Assembly: GCA_029237695.1 (NCBI GenBank)
Contig: CM055268.1
Coordinates: 52,165,131 to 52,229,130 of the forward strand
DNA from: Conchocele bisecta
Lineage: Eukaryota; Mollusca; Bivalvia; Lucinida; Thyasiridae
Reading direction: 5' to 3'
DNA: 64,000 nt
The notes beneath the pieces were generated by a model, which was given only the letters and a program-made list of their open reading frames with translations, was not told where the DNA came from and searched no databases. Made by a program: the position numbers and the translations under genes. This document shows positions 11,990 through 64,000 of this stretch, one piece after another; positions within the stretch are counted from its first letter, which is position 1; every line of letters starts with the position of its first letter.

Positions 11990-12870
11990 AATCCAATGAG
12001 GGAAAGAAGTAATAATGAAGTGTAACGTCCTTGACCTTGGGGTTAGCAGGCACCATACGCTTTCTGTAGAATGATGCAGGATGATGTTACAAATACACCT
12101 TTGAAATATTCCAGCATTCCATCAATGGAAACAGAAGTTATTGCAGCATAACCCCAATGTTAATTTTGTGATGGACAGACGGACTGACGGATGAACAGAC
12201 AACTTTTGCATCCCTATATCCCCTTTTCGCTACGCGAGGGGATAATAAACTGAAACCAAAACACATATTTTCCAACAAACACAGCTAAACACAAACAAGA
12301 ATGCCGCCAACGACATGTATCTCCTGGCACCGATGCTAAATTTCTATACAAGACATTTTTGAAGTCCGTGACCGTGACCTTGGGGTTACCGGACACCATG
12401 AACTTTCTGCAGATGATGTGGAATGTTCTTACAAATGCATGTATGAAATATTAAAATATTCCATGAAGGGAAACAGAAGTTACAATAAATTAACCCAAGC
12501 GTTAAGTTTTCATAACTGAACATATTCTAAGCCCTTGACCTTGGGTTAGCGGGAAACATGGGCTTTCTGTAGAATCATGCCGGATGTTGTTGATGTTTAC
12601 ACCTAAGAAGTATATAAGGATTCCATCCAGGGAAACAGAAGTTGTAATAAATTAAACTGAGCGTTAAGTTTTCCAAACCCGGACATTTCTAAGTCAGTGA
12701 CCTTGACCTTTGGGGTTAGCGGGCACCATGGGCTTTCTGTATATTGATGTGGGATGTTTTTACAAATGCATGTATGGAATATTAAAGCATTCCATTGACG
12801 GAAACAGAAGTTACAATGAATTAACCTGAGCGTTAAGTTTTAGAAACAGAGCTAAACGCAAAAACTTACC
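11990..12870. repeat. diverged tandem field, about 150-bp units
   Basis: Repeated words GACCTTGGGGTTAGCGGGCA, CATGGGCTTTCTGTAGAAT, GGGAAACAGAAGTTACAAT and GAGCGTTAAGTTTT recur four to five times. Confidence 0.6.
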
Positions 12871-13075
12871 GTTGAATGCATGTAAAAAGTAAGTCAATGA
12901 ACCATGAAAACTAGGTCAAGGTCACAAGGGCTCCCTCTGCATGAGATGGTTACACCACAGTGTTGATGTATACCAAGTATGGAGGTCGTAGAACTTATAG
13001 TCTTCTGGAAACTGAACGAAACGCAAAAACTTAACATGAAATGTTGATGCCGCCGCCTACGGTAAAGCAGGCGGG

Positions 13076-13223
13076 ACAAAAACATGCTCTGACAGCACTT
13101 CAGAATCATTTCCATTGGAAATGAGTCTGAAGTGCTGCCAAGCCATGTTTTTATTGAGAAATAAGGCAATATATAAAAGCAACAGCAGACGACAGTTGTT
13201 GTGTGTAGTGGTCTAAGGGTTAA
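13076..13223. mobile_element. MITE family A, partial
   Basis: Begins in the core (AACATGCTCTGACAGCACTT) and ends GGTCTAAGGGTTAA. One terminal part is missing. Confidence 0.6.
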
Positions 13224-13292
13224 GCTTTCAGTGACATTATTGAGTACCATTGGAAAATGTGTCCACAAAATATCAACATTATTTACAACTTC

Positions 13293-13460
13293 TTAACAAT
13301 AATAGAATGCGTGAAATGAAAATTGTCATCCAATTCGGCATGGTTCGGCCGCACTTTAGAATCATTTCCATTGGAAATGATTCTAAAGTGCTGCCAACCT
13401 ACGTGGAAATTAAAACAAACTACAGACGACAAAATTGAATTCAGCCTTGCAAGGGTTAAC
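13293..13460. mobile_element. MITE family A copy, GAATGCG subtype
   Basis: Contains the core hairpin GCACTTTAGAATCATTTCC with its complement, and ends GCCTTGCAAGGGTTAA. Confidence 0.6.
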
Positions 13461-13934
13461 ATTTTTTTGGCAACATTCATTTTTCTCATCGTGACCAATA
13501 TTTATGGCAAATTATTTGAAAATCCATTTATCAGTTTAGGACATATAGAGAGGACACAAACTTTACCCTCTAAGTGCATGACCTTGACCTTAGACGTAGA
13601 CACATGGGTATTGAACACTATGCATTATCTCGTGATGGAAAGAATTTGTGGCAATTCTTTTGAAAATGTTATCCATTTATCGGTTTAGAAGACAAAGTGG
13701 AAACAAAATTTCCGATCGACCGACTGACCCCTATATATCTGTGGGGGTATAAATATAATACAAAAGCAGGCGACAAATTCCAGCATGCGTTTTAATAAGA
13801 AGACACTTGGAATCACCTGGGTTTTTTCCTGCAATAGTCATGACATTGGTAGAATGATTGCTTCACAACGGACAAATGCATGAATGGTCATACTACACTA
13901 TATATGTATCCCATCTGCACAGGGTTTATCCTCG

Positions 13935-14174
13935 TTAACTCTTTGCATGCTGGGAAATAAGTGGGCTATAAATAGTTCAAAACTAGCGGACAAAAATTCA
14001 TCATATTTTCTTTTATTTCTCCTTGTATCATGAATATGTCTTGGAATTTCATTAGAATTGAGTCCTGAGGACTCAATTCTAATGAAATTCCAAGACATAT
14101 TTACAGAGAGAAATAAAACATATAGTCCTAATTTGTTTGGCGGATATTTTCGCCGCTAGCATGCAAAGAGTTAA
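13935..14174. mobile_element. MITE family D copy with perfect 33-bp hairpin
   Basis: Ends TTAACTCTTTGCATGCTGGG and CTAGCATGCAAAGAGTTAA. The centre is a perfect inverted repeat, arms 14034-14066 and 14068-14100, with a one-base loop. Confidence 0.85.
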
Positions 14175-14559
14175 ACCTGAAAGCAGCGAATATTGTTGAA
14201 TGCCGTTTTTTTGTATTTTTTACTTAATTTCTAAACAAGCAACACACCTCGGCTGCACATGAGAATCATCTCCACTGGAGCTTATCATGTGCTTTCAAAA
14301 TATTTTTTCATCATGAAAAATGGAAAATTGCAATAAGCAGCAGACGAGGGTTAATAAACATGATAAAACAATGTTTTAATCTTTGTCTGTTGTCATAAAC
14401 ATGCTGGCTTCATTGCTGTGCAACAAACGGTTAACCATCTCACAGGGGAAAAAAAAGTTATTGAAAAATGAACGTGAAGATTCAGCTCAGTGATCAGGAA
14501 TATTAGTCGTGTGTGTCAAAGGTGGTAATTAGAATGGGAGGAGGGCTTTGGAAAACAAA

Positions 14560-14772
14560 TTAACCCTTAGAATGCCGGGAAACGAAAATTGTCATCTGCC
14601 ATTCTTTTAGATTTCGTCCTCTTTCCCAATAAAAACGTGGTTTGACATAATTTTAGAATTATTTCCATTGGAAATGATTCTAAAGTGTTGTCAAAGCATG
14701 TTGTGATGAGGAAAATGGAAAACAAAAAATAACCAGCTGACAACAAAATTTATTCAGCAATGTAAGGGTTAA
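14560..14772. mobile_element. MITE family A copy, GAATGCC subtype
   Basis: Ends TTAACCCTTAGAATGCC and GCAATGTAAGGGTTAA. Confidence 0.7.
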
Positions 14773-15011
14773 TGAAATATACCATGTCTATACACTGTCT
14801 CTGTATAGGTTTAAATAAACAGTTCAAGAGATATCTGAACGTGTGTCACCCAGGTCCAAATCAGTATGCATCTTGAAGAGACGTTTCTTCCTGTTGTAAA
14901 TATAAAATCGACCAAGTGAAACAGACAGGGTCTTATCTGGGAATGACAGTGCACAATATGCCAGTGCACAATCTCCACCTTTTATTGAAAAGTAGAGCTG
15001 AAGGAAGCCCA

Positions 15012-15341
15012 GTAGCCGATTTCATCAAAATTGCAAAGTATACTTATCTAGCAAAGTATACTTTGAGGGAGTAATAATTTATACTTTGAGGGAGTAATCA
15101 TTTATTTTTTCGAAATGCATTATTTCATACAGAACTAATGACCGCATATATATTTGATGATTAAAAGTATGCAGAATTATTATACTGAATTTATTACATT
15201 ATCACAGCCAAAATGGCTGTGATAATGTAATAAATTCAGTATAATAAAAAATTAATAAATTTATCCTAAAATTGAAAATTGCTCCCTCAAAGTATACTTT
15301 GCTAGAAAAGTATACTTTGCAATGTTGGTGAAATCGGCTAC
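15012..15341. mobile_element. MITE family B copy
   Basis: Complete. It has a short internal duplication of ATACTTTGAGGGAGTAAT near 15057-15100. Confidence 0.75.
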
Positions 15342-15675
15342 AGATGTTGATGATAAGTTCACGTACTACTTCAAAGCTGGGACCATTGTCACCCATTTTC
15401 AATATTATAAATGCTATTATTATTATTATTATCTAATGACTGTACCAGACTTCAATTTGCTGACTGAAATAAATTGGACTATTGAATAACAGGAATTGAT
15501 CTATTTTTAGTTGCAACGTCTGTGACGTTACAGACATAACAGAGTTATCAAACTTGTTGCGTTAGTTTATATGAACATTAGAGTGGAGCTACCACAACGT
15601 CGTGATTTTGGGGGAATTAAAAACGCACGCTTCCACAATAAATAATCGCTTATCAAGACATAATAAGTGTTGTAT

Positions 15676-15769
15676 ATCAACCCTTAGAATGTGGGAACAG
15701 TAAATTGTCGTCTGCTGAACATTGTTTTATATTTTGTCTACTGGCTCAATAATATGCAATATTAACTAC
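15676..15769. mobile_element. MITE family A, left half abutting the next copy
   Basis: Contains CAACCCTTAGAATGTGGG and GTCGTCTGCTG but no right end. Confidence 0.5.
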
Positions 15770-16020
15770 TTAACCCTTAGACCGCTACACACAACAATTG
15801 TCGTCTGCTGTTGCTTTTATATCTTGCCTTATTTCTCAATAAAAACATGGTTTGACAACACTTCAGAATCATTTCCAACGGAAATGATTCTGAAGTGCTG
15901 TCAAAGCATGTTGTTAATTATTCTAAAGTTCTGCCAAAGCATGTTTTTGATGATAAAAATGGAAAATAGAAAAAAAAAAACAGCAGACGACAAAAAATTA
16001 AAATAGCGGTCTAAGGGCTA
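15770..16020. mobile_element. MITE family A copy
   Basis: Complete, with TTAACCCTTAGACCGC and GCGGTCTAAGGG ends. Confidence 0.8.
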
Positions 16021-16364
16021 AAAAGAAATAAGACAAGAATTCCGCCACGGAAGCGGTGTCGCGCTTGCCGAGGCATTTGACCGTGAACATTACAAGTAAA
16101 TAAATTACCTTGACCTTGAGAATTTGGATGTGGGTGTGTGCGTAATGAAGCACCATCCCTAGACAAACATTGATGTGAAATATTATCAAAGTCTGGCAAG
16201 GGGTTAAAGAGATATTGTGAAAAAACAATAACTTTCAACGCATTTGCCTTACAAAACAAGAGCTGTAGGAGAACAGCATAGCTCGACGACGAGGGTTGTC
16301 GATGTACACATAGCTTGACAAACAAGGTGGCCGTGGCCTGCATAAAAACCAATGTTGACTAAAA

Positions 16365-17372
16365 ACCTTAACCAAGGGAAATTAAGTAAGTAATTCAAGG
16401 TTAAATGTAGGTCAATGTCAGATATAGGTCAGGGGTTATTGATGTACATCACTAGGAGATGAAGTTTTCCAAGTATGGTTGCTGTAGGCCCAGGAGTATT
16501 CCATATACAAGCTTGACTAAAAACCTTAACCAAGGGGAAATAAGTAAGTAATCCAAGGATAAAAGTAGGTCAAGGTCAAATATAGGTCAGGGATTGTTGA
16601 TGTACATCACTAGGAGATGAAGTTGTCCAAGTATGGTTGCTGTAGGCCCAGGAGTATTCCATATACAAGCTTGACTATAAACATTAACCAAGTTTGAGTA
16701 CAAACCTTAACCAAGGGGAAATAAGTAAGTTCAAGGTTAAATGTCGGTGAAGGTAAAATATAGGTCAGGGGTTATTGATGTACATCCCTATGAGAAAAAG
16801 TTATCCCAGTATGGTGGCAGTATGCACAATAGTATTCCATCTACAAGCTTCAAAAAAACCTTAACTAAGGGGAATTAACTAAGTAATTCAAGGTTAAATG
16901 TAGGTCAAGTTCAAATATAGGTCAGGGGTTGTTGATGTACATCCCTAGGAGATGAAGTTGTCCAAGTATGGTTGGTGTAGGGCCAGGAGTATTCCATCTA
17001 CAAACTTGACTAAAAACCTTAACCAAGGAGAATTAACTAATTCAAGAGGAATTCAAGAGGAAATGTAGGTCAAGGTCAAACATAGATCAGGGGTTATTGA
17101 TGTACATCACTATGAGAAAAGGTTGTCCAAGTATGGTGTCTGTATGCACAATAGTATTCCATGTACAAGCTTGAGTAAAAACCTTAACCAAGGTTGACTA
17201 AAAACCTTAACCAAGGGGAATTAACTAAGTAATTCAAGGTTAAATGTAGGTCAAGGTCAATATAGGTCAGGGGTTATTGATGTACATCACTAGGAGATGA
17301 AGTTGTCCAAGTATGGTGGGTGTAGGGCCAGTAGTATTCCATATGCAAGCTTGACTAAAAACCTTAACCAAG
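16365..17372. repeat. about 160-bp tandem array, six to seven units
   Basis: Unit words: GACTAAAAACCTTAACCAAG, GGTCAAGGTCAAATATAGG, TTATTGATGTACATCACTAG and AGTATTCCATATACAAGC. Confidence 0.85.
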
Positions 17373-17437
17373 GTGTGACGGTGACGCCGGGATGACTACA
17401 TAAGCTCTAACTATTCTTCGAATAGTCGAGCTAAAAA

Positions 17438-17524
17438 CCGGACGACGCGGACGACGCGGACGACGCGGACGACGCGGACGACGCGGACGACGCGGACGAA
17501 GCGGACGACGATGACACGGACGAC
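17438..17524. repeat. 9-bp CGGACGACG microsatellite
   Basis: About nine near-identical 9-mers. The minus-strand VRVVRVVRV frame is a by-product. It adjoins GACTATAGTCGCACCTCTGC, shared with 53820-53998. Confidence 0.85.
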
Positions 17525-17817
17525 GGAAAAAGCGCCGACTATAGTCGCACCTCTGCTAAAGCCGGCGTGACAAAAATCTGCAAACTGTTCTGGTGACATC
17601 GAAGGTGAAGTATTTAACCCTCGAAGGTGAAGTATTTAACCCTTTCAACCCTAAACAAGGGCATCGTTATCACTAAGCTAATCCCCTCGCTGGCAGCCTT
17701 GATAATGAAAATAAATATATTTTTTTAACATTTTTGCCTTACAAACAAGGTGAATATAAGTCCTCAGTGACCTTGACCTTCGACGGTCGGACATGGGTCA
17801 TATACAAAACAAAGCAC

Positions 17818-17952
17818 CATCCTCAATAAAACATGGTTCGACAGCACTTTAGAATCATTTCCTTGGTTGTCAAATCATGCTTTTTACGAGAAAAATGGAA
17901 AAAATAAATAAACGACAGACGACACAATTGAATTCAGCATTGAACGGGTTAA
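17818..17952. mobile_element. MITE family A, right part
   Basis: Starts at CAATAAAACATGGTTCGAC and ends GCATTGAACGGGTTAA. Confidence 0.55.
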
Positions 17953-19353
17953 TCGAAATTGACAATCAAAACATCTCCACACCACCCAGTAACAGTAAAG
18001 CACTGCCAACAAATGATTCCGATCAACATAAACAAGATATTTTTTAAGCAAGCTTTAGTCAATCACAGTGTGAAAACAGTGCAAAAGCAATATATTTTCT
18101 ATAGGATGCCTATGCCTATTTTTCCACAAAATTATATGTTGTAACCATGCATTTGAACTGTCTCGCACTGATTACTTTCTAGGGAAAAAAAATGGAAAAT
18201 AAGAAATATTTTCTTGGAAGTTCATTCTACATTATGCGTATTTACACTGTAATGGTGTAACAATTGAGTTCTCCATTAGATTATGCACTTAGGTCTCACG
18301 GGACAGTGGGCAGCTAGCTTTAAAAAGGGGGTGGATGATTTTCTATATACTTCAATACCGACCCTGTAAGTTACATCAGTGAAAAATAGGTTTATGAATA
18401 TTTCTTGACTTTGGGAAGCTTGACTAGGTGTATTTTTTAGAGTATTTCATAATTCTATGAAACTGAATGTTAGCTCCGGTTGATTTTGACATCTTGGAAA
18501 ATGGCACATGCTATGCCGTCTCACCAGTTCGGTTTCGCGTCAGAATTTAAGGTATTTTTTTAGCATTTGTAGCAAAAAGTTGAGGTGGTTATGACCCCGC
18601 TTTGAAATCATTTTCATGAAATCGTGTGGTGTTACAAGTGATAGAACAAGACATAACAAAGTCTCTGTGCCTCATGTTTTCATGAAAAAAATTCCGACAA
18701 ATTCAGTCGTGTTGAAATTTCTGGCCAAAAATAGGTGGGTGGGGTAACTTTGTAAAAAATTAATTGAACACATCTGATGCGGTTACTGCATTTTTATTGT
18801 GGCGCGCGATTTGTACTTCATTTGCGAGTATTTTTCAATACTTGTCGCAAGAGCCTCCTTAACTGATTGTGAGAGGCGGTGATTTTTATAAGTCACCCGC
18901 CGCCCTCAGAAAAGCAGTAAATTTTTGCTATTTTCAACCGTCCCGTGATGCCTTAACAAATGGGTTCCATTTATTTAAAATATATTTCACAGGTTTATCT
19001 TCTGTGCATATGATTATGTACGTGTTATATCATGTACATAAACTGTTTGAAGACGACAACATAATATACATTAATATACACACTATGGACACATTAATGA
19101 CTCACTGTTTTGGTTACCTATAACCAATTATATTTGGAATACATGCATATATCGTCTTATATATTTAAAAAAAAATGTTTTTTCTATGTTGCTTATTGAT
19201 CACCTACAGAATCAGTACAGCAATTGTGAAATCTAAAATGGATGGCATTTAGCTGAATGTAGAATTATTCCTTGATACAGGCCTTGGGCAAAAACGTTGG
19301 AAGAGTGAGTTCATGGTTGAGGTGTCAAGATCTGGCAGTTCTATTGTTGTCAC
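17953..19353. other. repeat-poor stretch downstream of the gene
   Basis: No recognised repeat family or convincing ORF is seen. The part next to 19354 is a candidate 3' UTR on the minus strand. The short ORFs here look random. Confidence 0.3.
18970..18975 (-). terminator. possible polyadenylation signal of the CIMAP2-like gene
   Basis: AATAAA on the minus strand, about 380 bp after the TAA at 19354. It is the first clear hexamer in a region without recognised repeats, so it is a reasonable 3' end. This is inferred from position only. Confidence 0.2.
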
Positions 19354-62465
<43,112 letters not shown>

Positions 62466-62603
62466 CTACAAACATATGACAGTACGTGCAAGACTTTTTT
62501 CATTTCAATACATGAGTATATACAACTCACACTGCCATAGTTGCACTTTTTCCGCTTTATAGGCAACAGGTTGCACTATATCGCTACACCATGGTCAACG
62601 AAA

Positions 62604-63331
62604 AACAAGAGGGCCATGATGGCCCTAATTCGCTCACCGGACTCCATGAACATTCCTACCAAGTTTCGTCGAAATCCGGCTGGAGGTTCATGAGAAGATT
62701 TTTTACGAATTTCTGCTATTTTTAGACGGCAGCCATCTTGGATTAGCGACGACCTCCGTTTTAACAACTGAAAAGGCTTCACCCATGGACCATAACTGTG
62801 AAGTTTGGCCACCATGGGTCAAATTATGCGGTTCGTGTGAAGAAGAATTTTGAAATCTCTAATAAAAGAATGACCTTTTGGCGATCATCTTGTATTACAT
62901 GACCATCCAATTTCGACAAAAAATGTACCAGAGTGATCATGCACCTCTTTGATACCTTCGATTTGATATAGACATGCATGACCATATTCGGTCAAAAATT
63001 AAATTTGACCCCACGGGCCACGCCCATTTTTGACCCAGGGTCACCATTTTAACAACTTTGAAAGAGCATTGTACATCGATCATTCTTACTAAGTCGAAAT
63101 CCGCTTGGCGGTTCTTGAGAAGAAGATTTTTTAAGAATTTGTGCTATTTTTAGACGGCGGCCATCTTGGATTAAGTAATGACGTCATTTCAACAATTTTG
63201 TAATCCCCCTACCTAAGGACCATGACCATAGGCCCAATGGTTACCGAGGAGAAGACGTTTGAAAAGTTCACGGACGGACACATTGCGGTAACAATTAATA
63301 GCTCACATGAGCTTCGCTCAGGTGAGCTAAA
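62604..63331 (+). mobile_element. second copy of the AAGAGGCCC element
   Basis: Starts ACAAGAGGGCCATGATGGCC and ends CACATGAGCTTCGCTCAGG, TGAGCTAAAA. It has about two internal units and interrupts a diverged repeat whose other copy is 61975-62290. Confidence 0.6.
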
Positions 63332-64000
63332 AAATGTGTAATAGCATTTACATTTCACACACTAATTAATATAGAAAAAACGGCAGGGAGTTGGCGTTCA
63401 TACTTCAATATATTGTTATCGACAATTCTACAAAATGACACAAAAATATTACCATAAACTTATAATACCTAATAAAGTGTGTAATAGTAAAATTCTTAGG
63501 TGTCTCTCCATGAAGTAGAAAATAAACAACAAACGCTTCAAACGCACATTTGGAAAGACATATGCGCAAGAAAGCAATATGCACATTCTTAGGCCATATA
63601 CTTTGGTTCTCAGACACGGGGTTTGCGGAATGCGACGCAGGATGGCAGATTTTTTAAATATATTTTTTTGTTTGATAAGTTTGTCTCCAATTTTTTTTCA
63701 AGTTGCCCGATGCATATATGATCTATAAAGTAACTATAACCTCATTAGACGTGAAAAATCACCAGATTTTCGCCAGACATGATTGGATTTAACATATGTT
63801 TGCATGGTAGTATTTTTTATTGATCATGTGATGAATTTACAGTACAATTTTATTTCTCCTTTACGATACAATGCTCGACGTGCAGGGATTATTCTACTTT
63901 TTTTATTGCCTTAACTCTAACTTCTAACAAAATGCATTTCTCCGAAATTTGCTCAGATGTGTTTAGTATATACTCCATGTGTTTACAGTGTATGAGATAT
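63332..64000. other. upstream of exon A, no exon recognised
   Basis: Contains the continuation of the duplicate of 61975-62290 up to about 63590. No PG motif or start exon was found here. Confidence 0.3.

Noticed and set aside
17411..17599. Arg-Val-rich ORF VRVVRVVRV
   Set aside because: Product of the 9-bp CGGACGACG microsatellite.

Overview
This window is animal nuclear DNA, most likely from a mollusc and probably a bivalve. That assignment is an inference. It rests on intron-rich coding sequence, a mosaic of short palindromic elements, Helentron-like elements with tandem cores, and the wording of one ciliary gene. There is no bacterial gene organisation, rRNA gene or CRISPR array.

One protein-coding gene is supported. 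It lies on the minus strand and is split over at least seven exons: 62465-62378, 61516-61346, 42546-42289, 38766-38623, 27618-27451, 20394-20266 and 19482-19354. Each exon carries one or two Pro-Gly-rich 'GPGxY' motifs of the sperm-tail PG-rich (SHIPPO) type. All six internal introns are phase 0 with GT-AG borders, and the joined exons give about 360 residues. The best family match is CIMAP2 (ciliary microtubule-associated protein 2, formerly LEXM). The first exon lies upstream, beyond position 62465 and probably outside the window. The 3' end is either the TAA at 19354 or a splice donor overlapping it.

The most unusual feature is inside this gene. Two consecutive introns begin with tandem arrays whose repeat unit contains the gene's own exon end and 5' splice site. 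The larger array (about 29.1-38.64 kb, 48-bp unit, roughly 200 units by length) starts at the donor of the 38623-38766 exon. Its unit is 19 bp of exon plus 29 bp of intron, so each unit carries a donor or a mutated donor. Because 48 is divisible by 3, read-through keeps frame and would encode a 16-residue repeat ([16 protein letters not shown] type). The far end of the array still carries a longer fragment of the same exon, which shows where the array came from. The smaller array (42003-42288, five units of about 59 bp) repeats the donor of the 42289-42546 exon.

The rest is repeats. Region 1-2 kb has an AT-rich palindromic GATATC satellite around nested SINE-like copies. Region 3-17 kb has many palindromic MITE copies of at least seven families and several tandem arrays. 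Region 20-21 kb has a MITE inside a MITE. Region 22-24 kb has tandem repeats and a TIR element with an 81-aa ORF. Region 26.1-27.4 kb has a 5'-truncated LINE placed immediately after an exon donor. Region 42.7-45.4 kb is a nested cluster: a MITE split by a Helentron-like element with about ten 165-bp units, abutted by a TIR element. Region 50-56 kb has several tandem repeat fields and a second large interspersed element. Regions 56 and 60.5 kb have GCGGCAACCTT-word arrays. Region 58.7-58.95 kb is a GT/CT microsatellite.
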